Part shown: positions 12,103 to 25,559 of the stretch, piece after piece
Numbering within the stretch: the stretch's first letter is position 1
How the letters are laid out: each line of letters begins with the position of its first letter
Assembly (NCBI GenBank): GCA_021234155.1
Contig: JAJEKV010000270.1
Coordinates: forward strand, 184,001-248,000
DNA from: Isoetes taiwanensis
Taxonomy: Eukaryota; Streptophyta; Lycopodiopsida; Isoetales; Isoetaceae
DNA length: 64,000 bases
Direction of reading: 5' to 3'
Notes under the pieces: generated by a model
What the model was told of the DNA's origin: nothing
Seen by the model: the letters and a program-made list of their open reading frames with translations, nothing else
Databases searched by the model: none
Translations under genes and position numbers: made by a program

Positions 12103-12239
12103 CTGCAAAAATAGGGAATTCTAAGGATTTAAAAATTTCAGATAGATAAAATAATCATTAGACCTTAGAAATGCGAAAGATCGAGCTTCAACAAAAAGAT
12201 TAAGAACTCAAAACTTCACATATCTCCTTTCATCTTAGA

Positions 12240-12593
12240 ACTCTTTTTCATAGATTGAGTTACAAGAACATCTCTCAACAAGGTGACCTTTCATTAAGTC
12301 ATAAGGTACAGCTTATATACTTGAGTTACAAGAACATCTCTCAACAAGGTGGCCTTTCATTGAAGTGCCTTGTCTTAGAGTACAGTTTACATATTTGAGT
12401 GCCACTCTTCATGCAATGACTGACCCACAACTTAACAGTAGCTGCAATTGCATGTGTGATTGAACATAACTCTCGTTATGCTAATCTTTCCAGACTTCAA
12501 TCAGTAAGCATGAAATCATCTGTGGAATATAGAACCCAGCAGCAACCATTGGTATTGTAGCTAGACGGAGCCACCATTTGAAACCCTATATGC
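12240..12593. repeat. Intron segment duplicated at 16935-17040 plus 25315-25510
   Basis: This stretch, which includes CATAAGGTACAGCTTATATA and CCACTCTTCATGCAA, recurs at 16935-17040, is interrupted there by the L1 element, and resumes at 25315. The copy here is interrupted instead at 12594 by a different retrotransposon and resumes at 15366. The two insertions hit different copies, so both postdate the duplication. Confidence 0.9.
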
Positions 12594-15365
12594 ATCTCAT
12601 CAGTCGTTGACTATGTGCTTGTAGTTGCCCAAGATATGCATCTCATCAGTCGTTTCCGGGTGGGCACAGACAGTCGGGATGAGGAGGTCGACTCAGATCA
12701 CCTCCCACTTTATTTGGACCTGGTTTGGCAAGCCGCCAGAACCCCCACTATGCCAGCCCCTCGCCCGTCCTCGGTTGAGACTAGATTATGGCGAGGCGAG
12801 GACTATGCCGAGTGCTTATGGGCCGCCCTCCCGGTAATTACGCGGACGCCACATTGAAAGCCCGAGCCGGACCGGTGACGGCTATTACGGGATGCGGCGG
12901 GCGGAGTGCTGGCGGACCCCTCCCCTCGCGTCGCCCTTCGGGGTCAGCAACATTCAGCGTACCGATGGTTTGATCGCGGTGTAAAGCATAGCGGCGGCTT
13001 CCGTCACGATGCGGATCGGTGCCGCTTGCGGGCCACCACCCGCGATACCGTGCCCATCGGAAGGAGACAAAGGCGGTATCTTGCCGAACATCGGGGAGAT
13101 GTTGACTCTGCTGGACACTCATCCTCGAACCTTTTAGCGCGAGTGCTTGAGCCAGCCCGACCCTACGGGGGACATCACACGAGGCGGTGGGAGCGGTACT
13201 GCCCGGCGACTCTATGACCCGCCCGGGGGCAGCGTGCGCCCCCCCCCGGGATGGCCCCCATTGGTTCTCGTGGAGGAGGATGTTGAGGAGGGCACAGCGG
13301 TGGCTAATGGGAAGGCGGTGACCTCGATGGTATTGAGGCGAGTTACTCAAATGGGCGGGGCAGCTTGTCTTGGGTCCTCACTACCCTATTCAGCGAGCAT
13401 TGCGGGAAGGTCTCCCGACAATGGACCTGGCGGGGTTGTTCCCATTCACAAAGGCGGGCGACCCACCTTTGTCGACCAATTCTGGGACGATCATGGTCGA
13501 TTCGGTATTTGCCAAGCGTTGGCTAGTATTCTCGGCGGCCGATTGACCCGCATGGCGAGGCAGCGGATGTGCGGGCCCTCACCGCTGGCGAGCTTTAGAC
13601 CCGCCACTCAGCGATTGACCATATCTTTGCGTGGGCGATTGAAAACAGTAGGAATCATCGGCGGGACTTGTATTCTTTGCTTTGTGGACTTAGCGAAGGC
13701 TTTTGTCTACGGTTCCGGGGGAAGGCGTAGGCTAGGCTGCGTCAGCTGGGGCTCCCGGCTGTCATGCGAGAATGCCATATCGGGTTGTATGAGAGTTGTT
13801 TTGGCGAGGATGATGTAGGCGGGCCAAGCATTCACCGGTAGTATCAGGGGTCCGGGGGTTGCCCCCTCTCGCCAACACTTTTGGCCTCTACATTGTCGGT
13901 TAGAGCCACGGCTTCTGCGAGCATGGGGGGATGGCATCATACGGCTTTTGCACCAGGTCATCCGCCATCTCATCTATGCGGACGATGTTGGCTGCTGGCC
14001 CACACCCGAAGCTATGCAGTCTCACTTGGATGCCCTAGACACATTTTGTCGGGACTCTGGAACATCGCGGCGTGAATCGGCCAAGACGGGGTGGTTTCTC
14101 ATATCCTCTTCCGTCACCCCATGCCTCCTGCACTCACATGCTGGGGGGGCTTTGTGGGCGTCGCGCCCACCTGAAGTACCTGGGGGTGGAGTTCCCCTCC
14201 TCGCTCTGGTTGGGGCGTCTATCCGCTGCTTGGTGTGTGAGCTAAGCGCTTTATGCCATCTGAGAACTTGATCCCAAGAGTGAGCTCTATGATTGGGGCC
14301 ATCAGTCACATGTTTGAACCAGTGCGAGCTTTGTCCTTAAATGCGGGGGTCGAGGTTTGGGGCGGTCGAGTCTCTATGGCGACTGGAATGACTGGGCAGG
14401 TCGCGAAGGCATTTTGGCCACGGGCACTTGGGGGTGAAACCTTGGTCCCCTATCGGTCTAGCTGCGAGGCGGATTCTTGAAAAGCCCGGTGACAGCCCTT
14501 GATAGACACATGCGTCTATTTTTGGAAAGTAGTTACTATGGGTGATGCTTTCGGCTCCCTTTTGGCTTACTTGTGTGGCAATGGGTCCTTGGTGGCTTAG
14601 AGCTGTTGGAGGTAAAGAGACATCGATGGTTCGCCCGAGATGGAGCGTGCGGGAACCTGGATCGTCGCGAGGTGGACACAAATGCGTCGTGAAAACTGCG
14701 GGGAGTACCCTAAGCGCTTGTTTCCTTGGCAAGCTCACGGGACTGACGCGGCTCAAAAGCGGTCAAAACGGCCCATTACAAGGCACATCAACCCGTGTTA
14801 ACGGGGCCACGGCTCCACTGCGTTCCCATTTGAAAAGGCGCAGACTCATTGCCTCCATTACGCACGGGTGCCCACCATCTTCGCGCATCGAGGCGATGCG
14901 GTGGATTGGGGAGCCCGCCCGAGCAGAACTCGTCGGTCTTTGTCAGCGGGTGCCATTGAGGATGAGTCTCACACTTTCGGAGTTGCCCGGTTGATCACAT
15001 CAAGGCGGATACGGCTCCCTTGATGCGGCGGACTTGCCCGCCATTTGCTGATGAACCTACCCGTCGATGCGTGCCCACAGGGTGCATTACATTCGGGAGA
15101 GTCTTTGGACCTCTTGGTCACCTTTGCCCCGCTACGTTGCTTTCGTTGATTGGGCACTCACGGGTGCGGTGCATGACGTATATATTTGGGTGTTTACGCA
15201 TTGTATATGTTAGCGCGGTTTGTCAACGAGGCGATTCTTTTGCCCACGGTTTTCCCTCGAAAACCCGGGGGTTTTAATCCGGGCGGTAATCCGCTTGCTG
15301 CGTTTTTGTATTGGGTCCCATAGACCGATTGGTCTCCGTGGACGATAAAAGTACCTTCCTTCCTT
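12594..15365 (+). mobile_element. Non-LTR retrotransposon, 5' truncated, with 9-bp TSD
   Basis: The element is flanked by CCTATATGC at 12585-12593 and 15366-15374. The uninterrupted site is present at about 25504. GC content is higher than in the flanks. The left end starts inside the endonuclease domain, so the copy is 5' truncated. No long poly(A) is seen at its 3' end, which finishes with GATAAAAGTACCTTCCTTCC-like sequence. It is distinct from the L1 element at 17 kb in both composition and protein motifs. Confidence 0.85.
12600..14320 (+). pseudogene. Endonuclease/reverse transcriptase fragment of the non-LTR element
   Basis: The C-terminal endonuclease motif SDHLPLYLDLVW is at about 12693. 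Reverse transcriptase motifs follow in shifted frames: VVPIHKGG and ICQALASILGG near 13430-13550, FVDLAKAF at about 13680 (motif A, normally followed by DTV) and HLIYADDVGCW at about 13966 (motif C, YADD). Many frameshifts and stops separate them. The rest to 15365 is decayed and has no clear domain. The family resembles algal and non-seed plant non-LTR elements rather than angiosperm L1; this is a judgement from motif style only. Confidence 0.8.
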
Positions 15366-15430
15366 CCTATATGCCATCCACAACATTAGGCCCCAGAGCA
15401 AAAAATTATGTACCCATTAAATTTATAGAA
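15366..15430. repeat. Duplicate of 25504-25565
   Basis: The sequence from CCTATATGCCATCCACAAC to CCCATTAAATTTA continues the intron segment interrupted at 12593. Similarity to the 25.5 kb copy ends at about 15427, where a GC-rich hairpin begins. This is the right breakpoint of the duplicated block. Confidence 0.85.
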
Positions 15431-16032
15431 GCCACCCCCTGGGGTTCTTGTCAACCCACCCCCCGGGGTTTGCCCTTCGGGCAACCCAAACAAGGTTGCT
15501 GCGCATCGAGGGTTGCCTTCCGGTGGCCCCAGAGTGTGTTTTCATATTTCTTGTTGTCGTTTCGTTTTCGTGGTTCTTGTTGGTCATTTCATGTGTCGGG
15601 GCTTATTAATGTTTTGAATGTGTGGTTTTGTTTTGTGTTGTTTTGTCTTTTGTTTATGAATTGTACATGGACCAAAATGAGGCTTGCGAAGCTCAATTGA
15701 TCCTGTGTTTTGTCTAAAGCACATTAGCCATTCATGAAGGATGCTTTGTGTAGTCAAATTAGTAACGGAATTGTACAGGGCCTGTATGAATACATGATTT
15801 CATTTTCATGCATACAAATATTAAGAATAGAATACCCAATGGTAAAAAAGAACCAATTCGTGCTTTGCTAATATAACAATCCCATTTCGAATCTACGCGT
15901 TTACGTGATTTGCTAATGTAGTAATTCCATTTCTAATATGCGCGTTTAGGTGATTTGCTAATGTAGTAATCCCATTTCTAATATGCACGTTTAAGTTGGT
16001 TGGTGCCAGTTAATTTTGGGTACAAACCATCA
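15431..16032. other. Junction spacer with GC-rich hairpin and 46-bp tandem repeats
   Basis: About 600 bases separate the two duplicated blocks. At 15450-15497 is a hairpin-prone sequence, GGGGTTTGCCCTTCGGGCAA, followed by CCC, closely related to the ones at 147-185 and 30446-30475. From about 15860 to 15995 a unit of roughly 46 bases (TTTGCTAATGTAGTAAT-CCCATTTCTAATATGCG) is repeated three times. No gene is visible. Confidence 0.7.
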
Positions 16033-16935
16033 AGAAATTTAACAACATGCGGAAAGCATTTAACATATTAATGGAAAACCAAATGTCATTGTTACAATAT
16101 GTTGTAGCCTATACAGCAAGAAGTAGGGACTTGTGTCAATCGTCTGCATCAACTCAGACCAACAAGCCCAGAACAGCTTGAATTGTATCTTACTTTAGGA
16201 CCTTTGACTGCATTTTCGGCTTTATGTTATGGCTTCAGTACTTTATATGGATAGTGACATGCTTTTTTATATAAAGAAATGATTAGTTAATGATGCCTTT
16301 CCCTTTATGCGGAAAATCAAGAAAAACTATATTGCTTCGCCTCCCACATTATCCTAAATGGCTTGCTGCAATGGAGACTTGGTGGTTAGAGGAACCTGCA
16401 TATTTTATCACATCCCAGAATGAGTTCAAACATAGAAAGAAAGCATATTTGGTCGTAAAATATTACACATTACCCTTATAGTTTATCCTAAATGTTCTGA
16501 TGCATTTGGAGAGATTTGGGATAAACCTAGCTACCTTTAGTCCAGGGAGAGATGTTTTGATCCTTGGAGTAACATGACGACTTTCTAGTTCTGCATATGA
16601 AAACTTTGGGTGATGCCATTAGATGATAAAACATATGTTCTTTCAGAACAAGGACACACAAGAGGTAGCTTCGCATCCTTATCTGCTTTTCCCTTCTGTC
16701 TGTGGTTTCTAATTTGATTCATTTGGGGACACATCAACAAGTTACATTTCAATAGGGTATTGAAATGCTTAAGATATTTAAAAGCTACCCATCCAAGGCA
16801 TCTATATTAGATGACTTCCAGTTTTACGAGAATACACAACCAGCAATGCATGAGAAAAGATTTTAGCATCAACTGCAAAATTCCCATCAAGGGCAATAAC
16901 AGGCAAGTAACAGTGTTATGTACCTTGTACATGAC
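16033..16935 (+). repeat. Dispersed duplicate of 664-1594
   Basis: This is the second copy of the block described at 664. It joins directly to sequence equivalent to 12287 onward, skipping what in the other arrangement are the unidentified terminal exon and the three insertase 3' exons. The join has a few bases of microhomology (GTACATGACC against GTGACC). Confidence 0.9.
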
Positions 16936-17037
16936 CTTTTATTAAGTCATAAGGTACAGCTTATATACTTGAGTTACAAGAACATCTCTCAACAAGGTGG
17001 CCTTTCATTGAAGTGCCTTGTCTTAGAGTACAGTTTA

Positions 17038-17078
<41 letters not shown>

Positions 17079-17353
17079 TAAGAGTATATATAGTATTAAT
17101 AGTAGAATTAGTAGTACAATGAGACACCCCCTCGGGTGTTGATTGAAAAAATTATCACAAAGGGGGAGGGGGATTTCACACCTTCTAGCATGTACTCTAA
17201 TGACAAGGTCCGTTCTTCACTAACACTGGATTACTATAGGGAATCCCCTTCTTCATCTCAGGAAAGAATACTATACGGACGAGGTAGCCTTTTCCATGCT
17301 AGAGAGGTTGCGAAGTCATCCTTCCCACCGTAGAAGAGCTGGCCAGTCACCAG

Positions 17354-20300
17354 CTATCCTTCGTCAGAGATCCAATGACACTTAAAGAAGGTGTAGAATC
17401 CACTGATGCTTCCAATCTTATCCAATTCTCGGTTATAGTTCCGTCCAAACTTACGATGGTGAGCTAAGGCCATAAGGGCCACCTCTTGGTTGAAAGAGTT
17501 CCTTATCTTAGTTGGAGATACAGGCAACCCACCAAGAGCAACTCCACATCTATATGTTTCCAAATTGACCCGCAGTGATATGTTGATGAGAGGGCGGGAT
17601 TATGCGTGCCCGTACTTGCTAAAATAGCTGGTACGACAACCGATGAACCTCAACCCAATGATGGGACTGACCCAACCCCAAAAATCCCTATATTTGGACA
17701 AAAATAAGTGGTCCATTGTCTCGGAGGCACCACACCCCAATGGGCGATGGTCATCTTTGCCCTTACGATTCCCCTATTCAATAGCCATGTCATGCTACAT
17801 ATCCCTTCTTGAAGGCGGGGCCCAATGAAAAGAATTGTATCTTTCTAGAGCATAAGGAGCTCGGGGACTTCGGTCGATGGTTTTTGGTTTCTACCGATTT
17901 AGTCCCAACTTATTGGCAGCCTTTAGCGGAGATGGCAATATTAATAAACCATAAACTTTCCTGACTTTATAGTCCCTGTCACCTTCAATTTGCCACTTTT
18001 CAGCCTCTCCTACAGTCCCTGATAACATACTAACATTTGCCATAATCATTCTAAAAATCCTTCTATCTCCTTCCCCAACTCCACGCACCAGGGCTTTGAA
18101 CCTGGTCCAGGAGATCCAATGGTTATTTTCCCACAGGTGTGCAACTTTGGTAATCCCTGCTTCTCGCCATCTCCCAAAGACCCGGGGGTGAATCAGTGCC
18201 AATGGAAGTAACTCTCTCCCCCATATCTGTATATTCCAAAATAAGCTTAAACCCCCAGCCTCCCGTGGGGTATCTGTTAGATTGAAAAGATTTTGTACTT
18301 CTTGCCAAGCTCCCAATATCTTTCTCATCACGGGAGAAGTACCTGATCCCATTTTAAATTTGTAGAAGTAAGATGCAATCTCATCCCTAGGAGTGGAAGG
18401 TCTTCCTTTTATCTTTCCCTGCCTAAGCCAATGCCGGACAAACTCCAAGGCAGGGGATGCTTCTTGTTGAATGGCCCTCCATACAAATTTTTTCTTTGCA
18501 AAATTTTGTTCCTTGGGTCATAGGGTCTTTCTGACCTAACCCTCCATCCTTCCTATCAACACATTTACGTCCATGCCACCGGGTTGTCTTACCCCAAATA
18601 AACTGCGAATTATGACTAAGATCGATCATATATATACGGGCCACTATTGCCGATGAAGTAGTAAATATGAGTGGCATTAAGAATAGCATTTGCAAGCGTC
18701 ACCACGACCCATAGTGAGAGAGACTTGAGGACCATAGATTTACCTTTTTGGGATCCTTTCCACAATTGGTGCCCATAACCCTTTCAGTTACTACGCTAAA
18801 TTTAAAGGCATTCCCAAAAGAACCCGCAGTCTCCATTGAGTTAACTAAACGATAATTCCGGGCCTTAACCCTTACATCTACTTCACAATCAAATGGCGGA
18901 TAAGCGCACACTTAGCATGGTTTAATCCAATCCCCGATATATAGTAGAAAGAATTGAGGGATGTCACAACATCTTGAGAAACTACCATCATCATATCTCG
19001 GGGAAAATAAATGTGTCATCATGCATCTTGCATTATTGACAATTTCTGATTTGAAGGTGGAATAAGCGACCCATTGAACATACCGGTAGCCATCTTAGCC
19101 TTCATCATACAAGTTAGGAGGTTAGCCATAATCGAGAAATAGAATCGGCGCTAGGGGACACCTTGTAATCGATACCCTTCCTTAGCTCAAAAAGCCCCGA
19201 TGGTGACCATTTATGAGAACCCGATGCCGATGCCATCTTATTCAAACCCATAACTAAATTGATAAAGTCTACCGCAAATCCCATATGAACCATTACCTCT
19301 CTTAGCGCACACCACCTTATAGAATCAAAGGCTCTACGAAAGTCAAGTTTAAGCATAACACATTTCTGATGAGAAGACTTACCCCAATGGAGCCCCTCTC
19401 TCTTGCCGGATAGTTATCCAAGATATTTCTTCGGGCAAAATGCTGATTGTTCACACCCAATTAATCGAGCCAAAATTGGCTTAATACGGTTTGCTATGAT
19501 CTTCGTGATTACTTTATATAGAACATTTGTGAGTGCAATTGGTCTCCATTCATTAAGGGTCTGCGGTCTACTGACCTTTGGAACCAATGATATAAATCCA
19601 GCCGCTAAGGCTGGGTGGAGGTATTTAGCAGCCCAGGCCCCTTTGACAGCTTCAAGAAAGAAGGGTCCCAAAATATCCCAAAATTCCGCATAGAATTCTG
19701 GTGGGAAGCCATCTGGACCCGGGGACTTTCCAGAGGCAAGTGAACATAGGGCCTTATAAACTTCTGCATTTGTAGGGACTTTGAGAAGTGACCTGTTGTC
19801 TTCATTACTTATTGGTGGAATACTACTGAGAGAGGATAGCCACCGAGAACATTGAGTAGAGTAGTCATTCGGGAGGGGCTCTTCTTCGAAAAGTAGCTCA
19901 TAACTATTTTTGAAAAATAATTTGATCTCAGCCTCCTCTGTAAGGATTTGTTGTTGGTCATCCTTAAGCGTGGTAATGCTATTATCTGCCGGTCTAGCCC
20001 ACGCCATTCTAAAAACATTTGGAGCTTTAGGTGATCTACTTGACATACCATTTAGTTTTTAGATCTTACGCGCAGCCCCTCGAGCTTCCTCCTCCTCCCT
20101 TTGCCTTGGTTCTAACCATCGGTTCCTCCTCAATTAATACGATAGAGCGGTATTGAATGGATCTAACATTAGAGCACTTAAACTGTCGAACGATCATAAA
20201 GATCAACCTTAGTTACATGGAACTCTTTAGCTTGGATTCTCTTCCCCATTTTTTATCCAATCCTTCATAATGGCCACTTTACGAACCCAAGCTTTCATAC

Positions 20301-20760
20301 TAGGGAGCTCTACCACCCTTGGTTGAGCCATGACAAAATTCCTAAAGGGATCTGAGAATGCATCCTTTGGAGGAGGCTCGTGTTGAATTTGAAGGGGCGT
20401 TACCTTTATGTCTAGCGGTGGGAAGATTTTCAAACTCTAGCCTTTGTGGTATATGATCAGATTGAGAGAAGGACAAATCACCCTCCACAAAGCACACTGT
20501 CCATGAAGGGGCGAGCTTATTGGCCAAATAAAATCTATCCGGCGGAGACAATATACCGATTCAAGCCACTTTGATTGTTTGACCATGAATATGCATTATT
20601 AGATGGTGGGAGAAGGACAAATCCACAGTTATTGAGGAGAGAGTCCCATGCAACCCGTTCCTCCCCTAAAAGATTAGATGAAGTCAATCTTCGATCCCAA
20701 ACATCTGTCATATTGAGGTCTCCTCCCAAAACCCAGATTATCTCTTGATTGATGGAGCAA
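17354..20760 (-). pseudogene. L1 ORF2 (endonuclease, reverse transcriptase), decayed
   Basis: The endonuclease motif GGDLNMTDVWDRR and the later CGFVLLPPSNNAYSWSNNQ lie at about 20.54-20.73 kb. RT motifs include SPGPDGFPPEFYAEFW, NEWRPIALTNVLYKVI and CEQSAFCPKKY in one 210-residue frame (20046-19414), then KLDFRRAFDSIRW at about 19.32-19.36 kb (motif A), and a degenerate YDDG at about 18.98 kb. The C-terminal region has FIWGKTTRWHGRKCV and DRKDGGLGQKD, typical of plant L1 ORF2 tails. Frameshifts and internal stops occur roughly every 200 to 600 bases. Confidence 0.85.
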
Positions 20761-22039
20761 CCAATCTTGAATGTCTCTCGAATTGCTTGCTCTCTCTAGG
20801 TTTATTTGATGCATATATGTTTATTACCCCCACTGGATTCCATTTGTTTCAAAGCGAGGCTGCTTGCCATCTACCATCTGTTCCCACATATTGGAGGTCT
20901 TGGTTAGCCCTCTCCACATAATCCCCATTACCCCTTTGGTGCCCTAGCGTGGGGTAAGAGAGGAGTATTGATTACCAACCCATCCCTTAGAGTGATCGGC
21001 CTCAAAATCTGGTAGCCTATGTTCTGTACAAGTATAATGTGCGCATTCATAGATCTTATATGGTGACCTCTAGCCCGTTCGGGACACCTTTAATACCCCG
21101 AGGTTCCACGAGGCGATCTTCATAATATTTAATTTAATCCATCTCCTTTACTATCCCCCATGGAACCATCCTAAGGTCAACCTCCTCTGAAGAGGGAGAT
21201 CATACCTTTGTCCCAAGAGTTGGCTCCCCCTTGACTTGTCCTTTAATGGTTGCTTATTATGTTTCTGTCGTGGAATGTAATTTCCCCATACCTTCTTTTC
21301 CTTTATCATTAGTATTGTCTTGGAAAACTTCCATATTCGTTGGGAGGATAGGCCAATAGAACCCACTTCCCCATTCCCACCCATTCTCGGACCCCTTCCC
21401 CCTTATATAAGTCAATCCTGCGCCCATCCACTTGCGGCATAGCTAACTTCCCCTGCCCTTTGGCCCCTTGACCCAACTTTGTATGTGAATTCATCATAAC
21501 CTTAATAGTGTACTCATGGGTATTCCACATATTGGCATTCGTCATGACATTAGTAATGTGCTCATGGGTATTCCACCTATCATGTTTGCCATAGTTGCAA
21601 AATAAATGTCTAACAAATGTCATAGTTTGTGTATACCAGATTAGGATATGTAATAAAGCTTGGACTAGCAATTTATTACCAAGACATGGCGGTATTCGAC
21701 CTTTTGCGGTTGCCATGGATTCTGAACTGATTTGGCCTTCCCCATATGAGGATAGGTTGCAAAATTACATCGATTTTACCCATTTACCCCAATGAACTAA
21801 GCAATACGGGCCATGGTTGATAGACACTAAGTTATACTTTAGTCCTCTTTTCTTTTTTTCAAAATTATGCATTTCTTATATTAAATTTTTGGTCGTTTTA
21901 CAACGGAATAACATTTTCCTTATTACATTGCCCGGACTTACAAGGCCCTTGCCTTGCATCCCCAATATCGACATAACAATCTATCTCGGAGCCATAGAAT
22001 GAGAGTTTTGACATGCCTTTTCCTTTAAGAACTTGCCTT

Positions 22040-24101
22040 GTTTAGGAACTTGCCATATTCGGAGTTATTCTTCCAAGCTTTAACTGAGCTTCCTTACCAA
22101 CTGTATTGAGCTTCATTACCACCCAAAGCCCGACCTCGAACCCCATCGCGATATTGCTGCCATCTAGATTGAGTGCTATCATCTTGTCCATACCATGCTC
22201 TTTACTTGTTATCAGGTATTTTACTTCCAAAGGGACGGCCACAACCAAGATGCTCTCTGTCCATCCCATGTCTCCACTTTGACTAACTTAATGCTTTGCT
22301 TAATCACGGGTCTCTAATGCGGACACAAAAAGATGAATAAGAGCGGGGAGATAGGGCGAAAAACTTACCTCATTATAAAGAGATAATACTCTGCTTCAAT
22401 CACCATCGATTTATATTTTCGCATAAGGGATATTTTTTTGCTATATGTAGTAAAAGCACATCATTATCCGCGCTGATTTCTTCCCCTTCAGAGCTCCCTC
22501 GATTTAGAATGCTTTCGTGGAGTATCTTAGCAACCCCTTTGGATCAAAGGAGACCTTCTTTTGGACCTTCCCTTCTTTTTTTCTTGCGAGGCTTCCGGTA
22601 ATGCATCGACCCGGTGATGGTAGCTTCGGGCTCTTTAGGCCGATCCATGGGCCTGTTCTCACGCCTCTGGTATCTTTGCCACAACCCTTCCATCGATTGG
22701 CAGACCCGGCAATTCGATTACACCACTAATAATGATTTCGTTCCCATCGGGTCCACTGTCCCCATCATTGCTCATTTTGGTGCATGGTAGGCTCCTCATG
22801 GTCGCCCTTTGCTTCTTTGTTTTCCTTCTCCATTAGACTATGAACTTTAGAGTGACATGGGAACGGTTCGTCTTCTTTGGAGTCCACCTCGAAGCCAATG
22901 GTCAAGTCTTTTGGATGGTCAAACCCGAGTGATTAGTGCGGATGTCATTCCCCGGTGGCGGCGAGAAGGTCACCATCCGGACCAAAAGGGTAATGGAGAC
23001 CAAGGATTGCTACGTATCTTTTTTCGATTCTCTCGACATGTCCCTTTCGGAGGATATATTAATATCTTCACGGTATCATGGGACCATGACCGGATCATCG
23101 CTTTCTCGCCATCATTGGACAAGTCTAATGGGCTGTTCATAGAGTTAGAACATTCACCAACAAGGAAATTTGGGCGGGGCTTCTAATAGAGAGATTGTAA
23201 CTACCTCAAACCTCCAGAAGATTAAAAAGCCTTTTCTTTTATCTCTGTCGGACTTTAGAAACCGAGGTAAACCCTTCTTCATCCACTACCTCTTTCCCTT
23301 TTATGGTGCCGGTCTTGATGGAGTTGTTCCTCGGAATAGTACAAAAGGCGATCATGGACCATTGCACCACATGTAGGGCCAGGGTGGAGGTGGCCGGGGT
23401 AACAAGATTGAATAATATTTTTTCCCCTTGTAACCTATGAAGGGGACATTATGCAGGATGGGCTTCAAAATATCCATCGAGATACAAATCTTAGGAGCCT
23501 CCATATTTCATTACCCATGGAAATGAACTCCCCAATGAAGCCGCAATGGATTTAAAGGCTTTATCCGTCCGATTATTATTCGACCGCAGACGCTTAAAGA
23601 GACCCGGAACCCGGATAGTAAGCGACTTCGGTTGAAAGGGTCAAAGTCTTTCGCCACCTTTAAAAAGAAATTGGCCATTGAGGGATGAAATTATACCTTT
23701 TTGAAGAGAACGTTGGCATCACTTTACGTGACGGTGGTGACTAAGAAATAGAGATTTCCTAGCCAAAGCACTCTAGGTGGGACCTTGGCTCTGGAGACCC
23801 TTTCTAGCACTTTTGTGATCTCCCCTAGATTGGGATTGCCCGATGATTTTCCCAATGAGACCAAGCTTATCTAGGCGGCGAATACGGTCAGACAACCTCG
23901 GGGAATGTGTGATGAGACACAATTATCTTGAGGATCGGAGGGAGGATCAAGGAGATCCAGACACCAAGGGATAACCTTAGGCCCTCCATCCTCAAGATCT
24001 TTGTTCGTAGACATTTTAGTAAAGCTCGGCCAGTACTCACTTTCTAGCCAGGCGGGGGCATTACAACAAATGCTTGAGCGGTGGATAAGCTGGGTCGACA
24101 A
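22040..24101 (-). pseudogene. Probable L1 ORF1 region, decayed
   Basis: The minus strand of this interval lies 5' of the endonuclease and is the expected place of the RNA-binding ORF1. Broken frames include PTCGAMVHDRLLYYS at about 23.33-23.39 kb, which may be the relic of a zinc-knuckle region (the usual CxxCGxxGH is not intact). No intact domain remains, so the assignment rests mainly on position. 20.8-22.0 kb and 24.1-25.3 kb hold no readable gene. Confidence 0.5.
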
Positions 24102-25559
24102 AGAAGAGAAACGATAGTGCGTCTAACAAAAGCTGGATCCCCTTGAATCGCAAACCTCCTCACGCGGTGAAACCGGTCGAGAGAAGAGTGACCTATTGTC
24201 TACCAAAGTTGCCCACAGTTACGCCCACGGGGCCCTCAATCCAACCCCCACCACCGGATAGAGGCCGTTAGTTAGAATAACCGGAGGAAGATAACCGGAT
24301 CTAGGGGAGAAGTGGCTGTAGATAGATTTGCCCGATAAGGACTAGAAGCATTAGATATGGAAATATCGACCATTCAATATCGCATTAGACCCGGTAGATT
24401 TCAGTGAGATCATCTCACCAAAAGAGTGGTAAAAGCTGAAAAAAGAGAGAAGTGGCGGGCGATCTTCACCAAGATGGGCTATCTTGAATTCGATGTAGCG
24501 ATTGGCTTTTTGGTCCAATGAGATGGAAGCGGCGGTATTTGAAGTATATCTACGGGAAGATATGTTCATCCACTAACATACACCACAGCTCAAAAGCCGA
24601 CCCTCAATCCAACCACAAGAAACCGGCTTGGAAGCAAAAATTACCACAAAGTATTTTGCTGAGAACAAGGGGTACGACAAAGGAGAGGAAACCTCGTATT
24701 GAGGGCAGTGGGAGATGCGACATTACTGACCAAAGGTAAGGGAAGACCCATGAACAAAGGGAGATGGTGAGAGAAAAAGCTCGAGGAGCTGGATATATAT
24801 ATAAGGCCATGGAATGATTGAACAAGACTAGAATCGATGAAAAGGGAGAAATCTAGAGGGTAGATTATGAATCTAGAGCTGAAAGCGATAATGTGAAGGC
24901 ACTTAAAGCGTAGAAACAAAGGGAGAAAGGGATGTCTTGGGATCATTTGCAAACAAACCAAGAGTCGAGGAACACGGTCAAGGTAGGCACGCATGCGGCA
25001 AGGAAGATCTGACACACCACCGCCATTGTGCGAACCAGCTTGTCGGATCTGCTTCTATCCGGTGACATCTAAAACTTCCAACAAAATCTATTCCTTCACT
25101 ATCGGACCACTATCGGCATCCATATCCCGAGTTTGGACCATTATCCGGCCTCCCCCTGGGGGACTTATGTTAACACAGGCGCTTTCAGACGATGCGGGTT
25201 TCAATCGCTCAAAGATTACGAAGACCCATGGGATTGAGGGAACAAAACCATGACCCACGGCCCTCTCTCACCTCTCACTAAGCCCAAAATACCACTAAAC
25301 TGGCTGAGATACCATTACATATTTGAGTGCCACTCTTCATGCAACTGACCCACAACTTAACAGGAGCTGCAATTGCATGTGTGATTGACATAACTCTCGT
25401 TATGCTAATCTTTCCAGACTTCAATCAGTAAGCATGAAATCCTGTGGAAGATAGAACCCAACAGCAACCATTGGTATTGTAGCTAGATGGAGCCACCATT
25501 TGAAACCCTATATGCCATCCACAACATTAGGCCCCAGAGCAAAAAATTATATACCCATT

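Larger units (their letters stand above)
17041..25314 (-). mobile_element. L1-type LINE retrotransposon, near full length, minus strand
   Basis: A run of about 33 T at 17041-17073 is the poly(A) tail of an element read on the minus strand. The site is flanked by TTACAT (17035-17040 and 25315-25320), and the unoccupied site is preserved at about 12385. Length is about 8.3 kb. Minus-strand motifs run in the order expected: an ORF1-like region at 22.0-24.1 kb, an endonuclease at about 20.5-20.8 kb and reverse transcriptase at 18.9-20.0 kb, with the C-terminal region down to about 17.35 kb. It lies in the intron of the insertase gene in the same orientation. All reading frames are broken. Confidence 0.9.

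Noticed and set aside
18970-19000. Intact YxDD catalytic box in the L1 reverse transcriptase
   Set aside because: Only a degenerate YDDG is visible, in a frame separated by stops from the other motifs, so activity is not supported.
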